A DNA stretch of 64,000 nucleotides from DASRHY01 sp035650275 (GTDB lineage: Bacteria; Actinomycetota; Actinomycetes; Propionibacteriales; Kribbellaceae): NCBI GenBank assembly GCA_035650275.1, contig DASRHY010000100.1, positions 17,147-81,146 on the forward strand, in the 5' to 3' direction. The stretch's first letter is position 1. Each line of letters opens with the position of its first letter. This document shows, in pieces, positions 30,159 to 39,674 of this stretch. The position numbers and the translations under genes are program-made. Below the pieces are notes generated by a model that was given only the letters and a program-made list of their open reading frames with translations, was not told the DNA's origin and did not search any database.

Positions 30159-31313
30159 GTGCGTCGTGTCGTGGTGGCGGCGGCGCTGGCGACCGTACTG
30201 GTCGCCGGCGCCTGCTCCGGTGGTTCCGGCGACTCCGGTACGACGCGCGTGGCCGAACCGGTGGCCTGGACGCAGGTCGAGCTGCCCGCCGGCGACCAGC
30301 CGGTGCGGCTCACCGCGACCGGCGACCGGCTGCTGATCGGTCTGCGCCATCCCGGTGCCCGGCCGGTACCGCGGCTGATGGTGCGATCCGCTGACGGCCG
30401 GCTGGCCACGGTGCCGCTTCGGCCGGTGAGCCCGTACGCGTTCGAGGCGACCTGGCAGTCGATCGCGACCGACGGCAGCCGGATCCTCGCCATCGGCGGT
30501 GCCCCGGGCGGTGCGCACTCGAACACCCGCTGGACGGTCTGGACCGGCAGTGCCGCGGGCCTGGTGGAGAAGCCGCAGAGCTTCAACACGTTCGGCGGCT
30601 GGGGTGCCGGCAACCTGCTCGACGCGGTGATGACGCCGGCCGGTACCGCCCTGGTCGGGTCGTGGGGGAGTGACAAGGCCGGCCTGGACGCCGCCGTCTG
30701 GCTGCCGAGCGGCGACCGCTGGGTCCGCAAGAGCTCGGCCGGTTCGGCACTGCAGAGCACTCGCGACCTGCTCGTCGGCCCGCGCTCCGCGACCGCCGCC
30801 GGCGATGGCCTGGTGCTGGCCGGTTCGCAGGTACGGCTGGGGAACGGCACGGTCCGGCAGCAGGCCGCGGTCTGGCGGTCGAGCACGCTGGACCGGGGCT
30901 GGTCCCGGGTCGAGCTGGCGGACTCAGGCGAGCGCAGCGATGCGGTACGGGCCCGCTGCACCGACGACGCCTGCCTGGTCGCCGGGTACGCCGACGGCCG
31001 GCTGGCGCTGTGGCGCCTCGACGGCGCGAGCGGCTCCCGCCTGGCCGGCCTGCCGGACATCGCGGTCGGGGACAAGGACGACCTCCCGGCTCCGATCGAC
31101 GCCGACGGTACCGTCGTACAGCTGGTCGCGGACTCCGGCCGGGTGAAGGTCGTCACCGGCGACGGGGCCACTTGGACCGTCCGCGACGCGACCGGACCGG
31201 CCGGCACGGTGGTCGACGCGGCGCGCGCCGGCGACGCGCTCTACCTCGTCGTGGCCGCCCCCGGAGATGGCCCGACCACCCTCTGGCGGACCGACCTCAC
31301 CAACGTCCGCTAG
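30159..31313 (+). CDS. Exported lipoprotein of unknown function
   Basis: A 384-residue lipoprotein: signal peptide with lipobox LVAGAC (Cys-19), then a Gly/Ser linker and a body of repeating beta-rich segments ('GSRILAIGG', 'GTALVGSWG', 'GDGLVLAGSQ', 'DACLVAGYADGRLALWRL') that look like blades of a beta-propeller. No catalytic motif is recognised. GTG 30159 lies seven bases after livF, so it may be the last gene of the liv operon; whether it helps uptake is unknown. It converges with the DUF554 gene. Confidence 0.75.
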   Translation: MRRVVVAAALATVLVAGACSGGSGDSGTTRVAEPVAWTQVELPAGDQPVRLTATGDRLLIGLRHPGARPVPRLMVRSADGRLATVPLRPVSPYAFEATWQSIATDGSRILAIGGAPGGAHSNTRWTVWTGSAAGLVEKPQSFNTFGGWGAGNLLDAVMTPAGTALVGSWGSDKAGLDAAVWLPSGDRWVRKSSAGSALQSTRDLLVGPRSATAAGDGLVLAGSQVRLGNGTVRQQAAVWRSSTLDRGWSRVELADSGERSDAVRARCTDDACLVAGYADGRLALWRLDGASGSRLAGLPDIAVGDKDDLPAPIDADGTVVQLVADSGRVKVVTGDGATWTVRDATGPAGTVVDAARAGDALYLVVAAPGDGPTTLWRTDLTNVR

Positions 31314-31322
31314 CAGGCCGCG

Positions 31323-32075
31323 TCAGCGTCGTACGACGATCAGCAGCTGGACCAGGAGTGGCGCGACGACCAGCGCGGGCAGGAAGTCGGCGACCGCGAT
31401 CTGCTTGATCTTCAGCAGCCGCAGCGCGACCCCGACCAGCATCAGCCCGCCGGTGGCACCGAGCGCGGTCACGTGCGCCTCCGGCAGTACGTCGCCGAGC
31501 AGCACGCCGACCCCGGTCAGCAGGCCCTGCACGACCAGTACGACGAGCGCGGACGCGGCCACACCCCAGCCGAGTGAGGCGGCGAACGCGATGGCCGCGA
31601 ACCCGTCCAGCGTCGCCTTCAGGAACAGCTGGTCCGCGCCGCGCCCGAGACCGTCGGACAGCGCTCCGAGCACGGTCAGCGGGCCGACACAGAACACCAT
31701 CGACGCGGTCACGAACCCCTCGACGAACAGCGTCCGGTCCTCGTGCAGCCGCCGCTCGCCGCCCAGCCGGCGCTGCAGCCAGCCGCCGAGTCCCTCCAGC
31801 CGGTCCTCGATCCGCAGCAGCGAGCCGGTGATCCCGCCGATCAGCATCGCTCCGAGCACCAGCAGCACCGGCGCGCTGTCGCCGACCGCGTCGGACAGCG
31901 CCGCGTCCTGCACGGTGAGTGCCGAGAGGATCGCGATCAGCAGGGTCACCAGGCCTAGCGCGTCGGTGACCAGGTCACGGGTCCGCTGACGGAGCCGGTG
32001 GCCTACCAGCACGCCGAGAACCGATCCCACCAGGACGGTCGCCACATTGACAACGGTGCCGATCCCGACGAACAA
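31323..32075 (-). CDS. DUF554-family membrane protein
   Basis: A 250-residue membrane protein with about seven hydrophobic segments, starting IGTVVNVATVLVGSVLGVLVG, then 'MLIGGITGSLLRIEDRLEGLG', 'FVEGFVTASMVFCVGPLTVLGALSDGL' split over the middle, and 'LFLKATLDGFAAIAFAASLGWGV'. These match the DUF554 (YdfK-like) family of putative transporters, whose function is unknown. It is divergent from the GNAT gene, with 163 bases between starts. Confidence 0.88.
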   Translation of the reverse strand: MFVGIGTVVNVATVLVGSVLGVLVGHRLRQRTRDLVTDALGLVTLLIAILSALTVQDAALSDAVGDSAPVLLVLGAMLIGGITGSLLRIEDRLEGLGGWLQRRLGGERRLHEDRTLFVEGFVTASMVFCVGPLTVLGALSDGLGRGADQLFLKATLDGFAAIAFAASLGWGVAASALVVLVVQGLLTGVGVLLGDVLPEAHVTALGATGGLMLVGVALRLLKIKQIAVADFLPALVVAPLLVQLLIVVRR

Positions 32076-32238
32076 CTGGCCTCCTCGTACACACCTGAGC
32101 CATGGCCCAAAACTGCCGGTCGGATCTGAGCCGGACCGCTTTGCTTACACCCGCGGAGGCCCTACTGTTGCGCGGGGCGAGCGTATCTGCTCGGCCGACC
32201 GTTCCTCGGGGGTGGATCGACCACGGGAAGAGGTCGTC

Positions 32239-32874
32239 GTGCTGCCAGCGATCGCGGTGCGTGATGCCGAGCCTGATGACGCCGAGGCCCTCGTCACGCT
32301 CTGGGAGCAGATGTCCGCGGGTCACTCGAGGTTGCTGGCGGCGCCGTCCGCCGCTACGGCGCGGACCGCCATCGCACGGCTGCTGTCGGAGCCGTCGGCG
32401 CGCCTGGTCGTCGGCGCGATGAACGGCGAGGTGTGCGCGATGGCGTACCTGCGGCGGACGCCGATCAGCCCGCTGCACGACGAGGACACCGTCACGGTGG
32501 AGTACCTGCACGTCAGCGACGAGGCCCGCCGGCACGGTGTCGGGAAGGCGCTGCTCGCCGAGGCGACCGCCTGGGCGGACGAGAAGGACAGCCAGCACGT
32601 CGCCGTACTCGCCTCCGCCGGCGAGCGGGAGACGAACCGGTTCCTGGCCCGGCTCGGGCTCGGCCAGGTCGGCGTGGTCCGGTTCGCGAGCGCGCACACG
32701 ATCCGCCGCCGGCTGGCCTCCGACCAGTCGCCGAATCTGCTCGCGCTGCTGGCCACGCGTCGTACCGCGCTGGCCCGGCGGGCCGCAATGCTGCGCGGTG
32801 CCCACAGCCCGCTCAGCGGCCCTCCCGGCAGTTCGCTCAGCCGCCCGACGGCGCCTGAATCAACTGGCAAGTGA
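32239..32874 (+). CDS. GNAT-family N-acetyltransferase
   Basis: A 211-residue protein with the GNAT fold: an N-terminal IAVRDAEPDDAEALVTLW strand-helix, a central 'VEYLHVSDEARRHGVGKALL' containing the acetyl-CoA pyrophosphate-binding R-x-x-G-x-G motif, and 'ETNRFLARLGL' in the last helix. A basic C-terminal tail follows. The substrate is unknown. GTG 32239 is preceded by GGGAAGAGG. Its 3' end overlaps the 3' end of the convergent hotdog gene by 38 bases. Confidence 0.85.
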   Translation: MLPAIAVRDAEPDDAEALVTLWEQMSAGHSRLLAAPSAATARTAIARLLSEPSARLVVGAMNGEVCAMAYLRRTPISPLHDEDTVTVEYLHVSDEARRHGVGKALLAEATAWADEKDSQHVAVLASAGERETNRFLARLGLGQVGVVRFASAHTIRRRLASDQSPNLLALLATRRTALARRAAMLRGAHSPLSGPPGSSLSRPTAPESTGK

Positions 32875-33277
32875 GCCGCGCGGTACAGATCCTGCGGTCG
32901 GAGTCGTCGGAGATCACGATCTCGTAGCTGGTCGTCGTACGCCCGAGGTGGATCGGGGTCGCCACGCCGGTCACGTGGCCGGTCCGCGCGGCCCGGTGGT
33001 GCGTGGCGTTGATGTCCACGCCGACCGCGACCTTGCCGAACCCGGCCGCGTGCATGGTGGAGCCGATCGAGGCGAGACTCTCCGCGAGCACGCAGGACGC
33101 CCCGCCATGCAGCAGCCCGAACGGCTGCGTGTTGCCCTCCACCGGCATCCGCCCCACGATCCGCTGCGGCGTCGCCGCCTCCACGATCTCGATCTTCATC
33201 GCGTCGTGCAGCGTCGCTGCTGTGATGAGCTGCTGGGTCATCTCCGCCACCGACGGCAGCACCGGTTCGTCACTCAC
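32837..33277 (-). CDS. PaaI-type hotdog thioesterase
   Basis: A 146-residue hotdog-fold protein. The active-site helix block is 'PFGLLHGGASCVLAESLASIGS', with the His-Gly-Gly motif of PaaI/YbgC-like acyl-CoA thioesterases, preceded by 'GRMPVEGNTQ' and followed by 'VAVGVDINATHHRAA'. It probably hydrolyses an aryl- or acyl-CoA; substrate unknown. GTG 33277 has AAGGAG upstream, which decides against a longer start at 33346. It is divergent from polA. Confidence 0.87.
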   Translation of the reverse strand: MSDEPVLPSVAEMTQQLITAATLHDAMKIEIVEAATPQRIVGRMPVEGNTQPFGLLHGGASCVLAESLASIGSTMHAAGFGKVAVGVDINATHHRAARTGHVTGVATPIHLGRTTTSYEIVISDDSDRRICTARLTCQLIQAPSGG

Positions 33278-33332
33278 GCGTGTCTCCTTGCCCGGGGCGG
33301 AACTGTCCTCCCCGCAGACTAGAGTCTGGTCC

Positions 33333-36068
33333 GTGGCACCAGACACGAACCCCTCGACCCTGACCGCGCCCGAGCCCTCCGAGCAGGCGGGGCCGAGACC
33401 CCGGCTGCTGCTGCTGGACGGGCACTCGCTGGCCTACCGGGCGTTCTTCTCGCACCCGGTGGAGAACTTCTCCACCACCACCGGGCAGCCGACGAACGCG
33501 GTGTACGGGTTCACCTCGATGCTGATCAACATGCTCCGCGACGAGAAGCCGACACACGTGGTGGTGACGTTCGACGTCTCCCGGCAGACCTTCCGCCTCG
33601 AGCAGTACGCCGAGTACAAGGCGAAGCGGAACAAGACGCCCGACGAGTTCAAGGGGCAGGTCTCGCTGGTCAAGGAGGTGCTGGACGCGCTGCGGATCCC
33701 GACCGTCGAGGTCGACGGGTTCGAGGCCGACGACATCATCGCCACGCTGGCGACCCAGGCGTCCGAGCAGGGGTTCGAGGTGCTGATCAGCACCGGCGAC
33801 CGGGACGCGTTCCAGCTCGTCAACGACGACATCACGATCCTGTACCCGAAGCGCGGCGTGTCCGAGATCGCCCGGATGGACCCGGCCGCGGTCGAGGAGC
33901 GGTACGGCATCCCGCCACGGCTGTACCCGGACCTCGCGGCACTCGTCGGCGAGGACAGCGACAACCTGCCCGGCGTCCCCGGGGTCGGTCCGAAGACGGC
34001 GGCCAAATGGCTGGTCCAGTTCGGCTCGCTGAACGACGTCGTCGACCGGGTGAACGAGATCAAGGGCAAGGCCGGCGACAATCTGCGCGAGCACCTCGCG
34101 GACGTGATCCGGAACCGGCAGATCAACGAGCTGGTCCGCGATGTCACGCTCGATGTCACCGTGGACGACCTGGTCCGGCACCCCTGGGACCGGGACAAGG
34201 TGCACACCGTGTTCGACGGCCTGGAGTTCCGGGTGCTGCGCGAGCGGCTGGTCGCCGAGCACGGCGACTCCTACGACGAGGACGTCGAAGAGGGCTTCGA
34301 TCTGCAGGGCGCCCAGCTGGCGCCGGGCGAGGTCGCGGGCTGGCTGAAGGAGCACCTTTCCACCGGCGACCGGACCGGTGTCGCGGTGCAGGGCAGCTGG
34401 GGACGGGGGACCGGCCTGGTCACCGGGATCGCGCTGGCGACCGCGGCAGGCGCGGCGGCGTGGTTCGACCCGGAGCGGCTGACCCCGGAGGACGAGTCCG
34501 CCTGGTCCGCCTGGCTGGCCGACCCGAAGCAGCCGAAGGCGCTGCACGACGCGAAGGGACCGCTGCTGGCGTTCCTGGAGCGCGGCTGGAGCCTGGCCGG
34601 GCTGACGTCGGACACCCAGCTCAGCGCCTACCTGGTGCGGCCGGACCAGCGGGCCTACGACCTGGCCGACCTGACCGTGCGGTACCTGCGCCGCGAGCTG
34701 CGCACCGAGGAGGAGCCGGACAACGGCCAGCTCAGCTTCGACGACGTCGACGGCGGCGCCGGGGCGGAGGCGACGATGCTGCGCGCCCGGGCGGTCGCGG
34801 ACCTGGCCGACACGCTGGACGCAGAGATCGAGAAGCAGGCCGGTACGACGCTGCTGGCCGAGGTCGAGCTGCCGCTGATCCACGTCATCGCGGGCGTGGA
34901 GCGCGACGGCATCGCCGTCGACCGGCCGTATCTGGAGACGCTCGAGGACCGGTTCGCCACCGGTGTGCGGGACGCGGCCAACGCGGCGTACGAGGTGATC
35001 GGCAAGGAGATCAACCTCGGTTCGCCCAAGCAGCTCCAGGTGGTGCTGTTCGACGAGCTGGAGATGCCGAAGACCAAGCGCACCAAGACCGGCTACACCA
35101 CCGACGCGGAGTCGCTGCAGTCGCTTTTCGAGAAGACCGAGCACCCGTTCCTGGCGCACCTGCTGGCGCACCGGGACGCAAGCCGGCTGCGGCAGACCGT
35201 CGAGGGCCTGCTGAAGACGATCAGCGCCGACGGCCGGATCCACACCACGTTCAACCAGACCATCGCGGCGACCGGTCGGCTCAGCTCGACCGACCCGAAC
35301 CTGCAGAACATCCCGATCCGGACCGAGGAGGGCCGCCGGATCCGGCAGGCGTTCATCGTGGGCGAGGGGTTCGACTCGCTGATGAGCGCGGACTACAGCC
35401 AGATCGAGATGCGGATCATGGCCCACATGTCCGCGGACGAGGGCCTGATCAGCGCGTTCAACTCCGGCGAGGACTTCCACTCGATCACCGCCGCCCGGGT
35501 GTTCTCGGTCGAGCCGACCGAGGTCACCACCGAGATGCGGGCCAAGATCAAGGCGATGAACTACGGCCTGGCCTACGGCCTGTCGGCGTACGGGCTGAGC
35601 CAGCAGCTGCGGATCGGCGTGGACGAGGCGCGCGGCCTGATGGACGAGTACTTCGAGCGGTTCGGCGGGGTGCGCGACTACCTGCGCAGCATCGTCGACG
35701 AGGCCCGCAAAGCCGGGTACACCTCGACCATCCTGGGCCGGCGGCGGTACCTGCCGGACCTGACCAGCGACAACCGCCAGCGCCGCGAGGGGGCCGAGCG
35801 GATGGCGCTGAACGCCCCGATCCAGGGCTCCGCCGCGGACGTGATCAAGATGGCGATGCTCAAGATCGACGCGTCGCTGCGCGAGTCCGAGCTGAGGTCA
35901 CGGATGCTGCTGCAGGTGCACGACGAGCTGGTGTTCGAGATCGCGCCGGGGGAGCGGGAGGCGCTGGAGGAGCTGGTCCGGCGCGACATGGGCCACGCGG
36001 TCGAGATGACGGTCCCGCTGGACGTCTCCGTGGGTGTCGGCCGGACCTGGCACGAGGCCGCGCACTGA
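33333..36068 (+). CDS. polA: DNA polymerase I
   Basis: PolA fills gaps during repair and removes RNA primers. The 911-residue protein has the 5'-3' exonuclease domain (LLLDGHSLAYRAFF, 'GFEADDIIATLA', 'STGDRDAFQLV', 'GVPGVGPKTAAKWL'), a middle domain where the usual proofreading D-x-E motif is not evident (as in other actinobacterial PolA), and a complete polymerase domain: 'RLSSTDPNLQNIPIRTEEG' with motif A DYSQIEMR, the O-helix 'RAKIKAMNYGLAYG', and motif C QVHDELVFE. GTG 33333 follows a short 55-base divergent promoter region. Confidence 0.96.
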   Translation: MAPDTNPSTLTAPEPSEQAGPRPRLLLLDGHSLAYRAFFSHPVENFSTTTGQPTNAVYGFTSMLINMLRDEKPTHVVVTFDVSRQTFRLEQYAEYKAKRNKTPDEFKGQVSLVKEVLDALRIPTVEVDGFEADDIIATLATQASEQGFEVLISTGDRDAFQLVNDDITILYPKRGVSEIARMDPAAVEERYGIPPRLYPDLAALVGEDSDNLPGVPGVGPKTAAKWLVQFGSLNDVVDRVNEIKGKAGDNLREHLADVIRNRQINELVRDVTLDVTVDDLVRHPWDRDKVHTVFDGLEFRVLRERLVAEHGDSYDEDVEEGFDLQGAQLAPGEVAGWLKEHLSTGDRTGVAVQGSWGRGTGLVTGIALATAAGAAAWFDPERLTPEDESAWSAWLADPKQPKALHDAKGPLLAFLERGWSLAGLTSDTQLSAYLVRPDQRAYDLADLTVRYLRRELRTEEEPDNGQLSFDDVDGGAGAEATMLRARAVADLADTLDAEIEKQAGTTLLAEVELPLIHVIAGVERDGIAVDRPYLETLEDRFATGVRDAANAAYEVIGKEINLGSPKQLQVVLFDELEMPKTKRTKTGYTTDAESLQSLFEKTEHPFLAHLLAHRDASRLRQTVEGLLKTISADGRIHTTFNQTIAATGRLSSTDPNLQNIPIRTEEGRRIRQAFIVGEGFDSLMSADYSQIEMRIMAHMSADEGLISAFNSGEDFHSITAARVFSVEPTEVTTEMRAKIKAMNYGLAYGLSAYGLSQQLRIGVDEARGLMDEYFERFGGVRDYLRSIVDEARKAGYTSTILGRRRYLPDLTSDNRQRREGAERMALNAPIQGSAADVIKMAMLKIDASLRESELRSRMLLQVHDELVFEIAPGEREALEELVRRDMGHAVEMTVPLDVSVGVGRTWHEAAH

Positions 36069-36482
36069 GCTGACCCCGTCCTTCTTTGCCGGTCATCGGT
36101 CACTTTTTCCTTCTGTGTGGATGAACGGCTGCGGGAGTGTCGCCGTACGTGCTATGCGCATCCGGGATGGGCGAGGTCTCCACGGGGCCAGCGCATTTCG
36201 GGGGCACTGGCGCACACATTGTGCTCGCTGTCCGGATCCGGTGCTCGCTGACGCGCTGCTGCAGGTCATCGAGCACCAGTCCGCGCCCACCTGGCCCCGC
36301 AACGCATCTTCGGCGCATGCACGATACGACTCGCCAGGCAGGCGGCTATCCACAGAAACGGAAAAAGTGACTGACGAACGCCAAATTCCGAGGGGGAGCC
36401 CCGCCCGCGGCGGGCGGGCCGCGCGGGGCTCGAGGGGGTGGAGTGGCGCGCGGGCGTGCGTGGGGGCGGGAGCGGGAGCGGG
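36069..36482. other. Non-coding region between convergent polA and flippase
   Basis: A 414-base stretch with locally lower GC in its first half (T-rich CTTTTTCCTTC near 36103) and no supportable gene. It holds a single CTATCCACA sequence near 36349 and the GC-rich hairpin at 36396-36431, which would be downstream of the flippase stop. The T-rich tract just after polA may assist termination. Confidence 0.6.
36396..36431 (-). terminator. GC-rich hairpin downstream of the flippase gene
   Basis: GAGCCCCGC (36396-36404) pairs with GCGGGGCTC (36423-36431), and the intervening bases are themselves GC-rich and foldable. It lies 52 bases beyond the minus-strand flippase stop and is a candidate terminator for that gene. 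Confidence 0.5.
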
Positions 36483-37751
36483 TTAGGGGTGGTCGGGGGT
36501 GGTGGAGCGGTGGAGGCCGGTGGCCAGGAGGAGGGCCAGTAGGGCGGTGATGCCGCCGGCTGTTGCGGCGAGCAGTTTCACGCCGTTGAGACCGGTGACG
36601 ACGTCGCGGCCGATGACCAGCAGAGCGACCGCGGCGAGGACGGCGACGCCGCACCAGATCAGCAGGGCGGCACGGCGTTCCTGCTGGGCGATCGCGGCGT
36701 ACACGACCAGCTGCAGGACCGCGTACGCCGAGCCGGCGGCGGCGAACAGCCAGGCGATCGGCCCGATCTCGGCGTAGTCCGAGCCGCCGAGGATGACGAC
36801 GACCAGGTCCGGCAGCAACCAGGTCCCGAGCGTCGCGCACAGCCCGAGGCCACCGACCGCGAGTACGGCCCGGCGCAGCCTGCGGGTGTCGCCGGGGGCG
36901 GACGCGAGCGACGGGAACACCACGATCATCACGAACTGGGGCAGGAACAGGCAGGCCTTGGCGATGATCACGCCGGCCGCGTAGATCCCGCTGTCGTGCG
37001 GGTCGAGCACGATCCGGGCCAGCAGCACGTCCGCGTTGGCCATCGCGAAGAACGCCAGCAGCACGTGGGTCCCGTGCACGGTCTCGGACAGCACCTGCCG
37101 GACCTCGTGCTGGGTACCGCGGCCGCTGCCGCGCAGCAGCCAGGCACCCAGCAGGACCGGTACCGCCACCCCGGCGACGATGCCGCCCATCACGCCGACG
37201 AGGTCGGGGCGCAGCATCAGCCCGAGGGCGCCGAACCCGAGCCGCCCGGCGCCGAATCCCGTGTACAGCAAGGCGAGCTCGCGCCAGTGCTTGCGGCCCT
37301 GCAACGCGCCCGCCTGCGCGCCCATCACGGTGAGCAGTACCAGCGTCGGCGCGATCAGCATCACCGCGACGACGGAGTCGATGCGCAGCACCGAGACGAT
37401 CAGCGGGGTGAGCAGCAGCGTGACCACGCCGAGCCCAACTGCGGTGTACCGGCCGGCGCGGAGCAGGCTGGCCGCGAGCTGATCGTGCTCGGAGCGGTCC
37501 GGGTGGCTGGCGATCCGGCGCGCACCGGTGGCCTGCAGGCCGAGCGAGGCGACGTTGCCGATCAGTACCAGCCCGAGCAGCGCCGTCATGGCGCCGAAGT
37601 CGGCCGGCGCGAGCACGTGCACGGCGATCAGCGTGAAAACGTACCCCGCGATGTTCATCGCGGCCACCCCGATGCCGACCAGGGTGGCGCCGCGCAGTCG
37701 TCGCCAGACCGTGACGGTCGGCCGCGGAGCGCGGGTGCTGTCCGGTGTCAT
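36483..37751 (-). CDS. Oligosaccharide flippase-type membrane protein
   Basis: A 422-residue protein with about twelve to fourteen hydrophobic helices and the general layout of MOP-superfamily polysaccharide exporters (Wzx/MurJ-like): 'GIGVAAMNIAGYVFTLIAVHVLAPADFGAMTALLG' across the first helices and 'LLAFFAMANADVLLARIVLDPHDSGIYAAGVIIAKACLFLPQF' across the middle ones. It would move lipid-linked glycans across the membrane. ATG 37751 is chosen. It is divergent from the membrane protein at 37934, and both flank a strong inverted repeat. Confidence 0.82.
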   Translation of the reverse strand: MTPDSTRAPRPTVTVWRRLRGATLVGIGVAAMNIAGYVFTLIAVHVLAPADFGAMTALLGLVLIGNVASLGLQATGARRIASHPDRSEHDQLAASLLRAGRYTAVGLGVVTLLLTPLIVSVLRIDSVVAVMLIAPTLVLLTVMGAQAGALQGRKHWRELALLYTGFGAGRLGFGALGLMLRPDLVGVMGGIVAGVAVPVLLGAWLLRGSGRGTQHEVRQVLSETVHGTHVLLAFFAMANADVLLARIVLDPHDSGIYAAGVIIAKACLFLPQFVMIVVFPSLASAPGDTRRLRRAVLAVGGLGLCATLGTWLLPDLVVVILGGSDYAEIGPIAWLFAAAGSAYAVLQLVVYAAIAQQERRAALLIWCGVAVLAAVALLVIGRDVVTGLNGVKLLAATAGGITALLALLLATGLHRSTTPDHP

Positions 37752-37800
37752 CGGTGTCCGATCGTGTCCGAGTGGTTCCCCGTGGTGTGCCCGCCCCATC

Positions 37801-37877
37801 ATGAGGCTTGTGCAGAGCTCCTGACCTACTGCGCCGTGCCCGGGCGCTATGGGCCAGGAGCTCTGTACAAGCCTCAT
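37801..37877. promoter_or_regulatory. Inverted repeat in a divergent promoter region
   Basis: A 23-base arm at 37801-37823 pairs with 37855-37877 with a single mismatch, leaving a 31-base spacer. Each arm contains an imperfect palindrome centred on GAGCTC. It sits midway between the starts of the flippase (37751, minus) and the large membrane protein (37934, plus), so it could be a regulator operator pair or an RNA structure in either leader. Confidence 0.65.
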
Positions 37878-37933
37878 TGTGGTGCAACGGTAGGTTGCCT
37901 CGACGGCACCGCACCCGCGCAAGGAGCGATCGA

Positions 37934-39628
37934 ATGGGACGCAAGGCCCGTGTCGCCGGCTGGCCGGTCGTACTCGCGCTCGCGATCTGTGCGCCGCTGC
38001 TCGCACCGGGTTACGTGCTCAGCTACGACATGGTGTTCGTGCCGGACCTGGATCTGCGCCGCGACGTACTCGGTCTCGGTACGGCGCTGCCGCGTGCGGT
38101 CCCGTCCGACGCCGTCGTCGCCGTGCTGGACTCGGTCACCGGCGGGATGCTGCTGCAGAAGGTGGTGCTGCTGGCGATCCCCGCGTTCGCCGGCTGGGGC
38201 GCGGCGCTGCTGGTCCGCGACGTCCCGCGCAGCGGTGTCGTGGCAGCACTGGCCGCGGCGACGCTGTACGTCTGGAACCCGTTCGTGGCCGAGCGGCTGG
38301 TGCTGGGGCACTGGCCGCTGCTGATCGGGTACGCCGCGCTGCCATGGCTGGTCCGGTCCTGCGTACGGGTCCGCCGCGGTGTGCCGAACGCCTGGCCGGG
38401 CCTGCTGCTCGCCTCAGCCGCGTGCGCGCTGTCCGCGTCCGGCGGGCTGGTCGGTGCGCTCGTCGCCCTGCTGGTCGTGGCCTGGCCGCGCTGCCGCGCA
38501 CGGCAGGTCGTCGCGCTGCTCGCGGCGGTGGCCGCGCTGAACGCGCCCTGGTGGGTGGTGGGTCTCGCCGGGCCGGGTGCGGCAGTCTCGGACCCGGCCG
38601 GTGCCGCCGCCTTCGCCCCTCGGGACGAGGGGTACGGCGGGGTGCTGCCGACGCTGCTCACCCTCGGCGGCGTGTGGAACGCCGACGTGGTCCCCGAGAG
38701 CCGCGGCACGCTCGCATCGATGGCCGGCGCCGTCGCCATCGTGCTGCTTGCCGTCGCTGGGACAGTGCTGTGGTGGCGCCGGCAGCGCGAGGTTGCGGCG
38801 CCGGTGACCGTGGCGGCCGCGCTGATGCTCGGCGTTGCGCTGCTCGGTGCCGTTGTGCCCGCGGCGGCGCGCTGGCTGGTCGAGGAGGTGCCGGGCGGCG
38901 GGCTGCTGCGGGACGGGCAGCGGTACCTCGGCCCGCTGGCGCTGCTGCAGGCGGCCGGGTTCGGCCTGGCGGCCGGCGCCCTGGCCGGCCGGGCCCGGCG
39001 TCGCTGGCCGCGGTGGAGCGCGGTCGCGGTCGCCGGCGGGCTGGTGCTGCTGCCGGTCGCGGTGCTGCCCGACCTGGCCTGGGGAGCGGACGGGCGGCTC
39101 CGGCCGGTGGCGTACCCCGGCGACTGGTCGCAGGCCCGCCGGGTGCTGGACATGGACCCGCATCCGGGTGACCTGCTGCCGTGGCCGTTCGAGTCGTACC
39201 GGGCGCCGGCGTTCAACGGCGGTCGGCCGGTGGTCGACCCGCTGCCGCGCTACCTGCCCCGGCCCGCGGTGGTGCCCGACGAGCTGGTCGTCGGTGGTGT
39301 CCGACTGGCCGGGGAGGACCCGCGAGCGGCGGCGGTCGCGGCGGCGCTGCGGTCCGGCACCGACGCCACCGCCGAGCTGCTCCGCCAGGGCGTCGGCTGG
39401 ATCGTGTGGGACCGGCAGCACACCGCCACCGACCCGCGGACCGTGGCGAACGGCGCCCGGCCGGTCTTCGCCGGGCCGACCCTCACCCTGTACGTCGTCG
39501 ACGGCGATCCGGCGGATCCGCCGGAGGCGCACCGGACCGTCATCCTGGCCGCCTGGCTGCTCGCTGCCGGAACCGTCGCCGCCGCGGCGGTGGCAGCCGT
39601 CGTACGCCGGTCTGGCGCCCGGGCCTGA
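37934..39628 (+). CDS. Polytopic membrane protein of a cell-surface glycan locus
   Basis: A 564-residue protein with about twelve hydrophobic segments and a soluble C-terminal third. The N-terminal 'YVLSYDMVFVPDLDLRRD' loop between helices one and two carries several acidic residues, as in GT-C glycosyltransferases that use polyprenyl-phosphate sugars. Later 'YVWNPFVAERLVLGHWPLLIGYAALPWL' resembles the same class, including the AftD-like protein at 41873 in general layout. No named family is recognised with certainty. ATG 37934 follows AAGGAG. Context (flippase, glycosyltransferase, AftD-like) supports glycan assembly. Confidence 0.7.
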   Translation: MGRKARVAGWPVVLALAICAPLLAPGYVLSYDMVFVPDLDLRRDVLGLGTALPRAVPSDAVVAVLDSVTGGMLLQKVVLLAIPAFAGWGAALLVRDVPRSGVVAALAAATLYVWNPFVAERLVLGHWPLLIGYAALPWLVRSCVRVRRGVPNAWPGLLLASAACALSASGGLVGALVALLVVAWPRCRARQVVALLAAVAALNAPWWVVGLAGPGAAVSDPAGAAAFAPRDEGYGGVLPTLLTLGGVWNADVVPESRGTLASMAGAVAIVLLAVAGTVLWWRRQREVAAPVTVAAALMLGVALLGAVVPAAARWLVEEVPGGGLLRDGQRYLGPLALLQAAGFGLAAGALAGRARRRWPRWSAVAVAGGLVLLPVAVLPDLAWGADGRLRPVAYPGDWSQARRVLDMDPHPGDLLPWPFESYRAPAFNGGRPVVDPLPRYLPRPAVVPDELVVGGVRLAGEDPRAAAVAAALRSGTDATAELLRQGVGWIVWDRQHTATDPRTVANGARPVFAGPTLTLYVVDGDPADPPEAHRTVILAAWLLAAGTVAAAAVAAVVRRSGARA

Positions 39629-39674
39629 GCGTTGTTACTATCCGGTTCACTTGAGCCTGAGGAGGGCCACTGGG

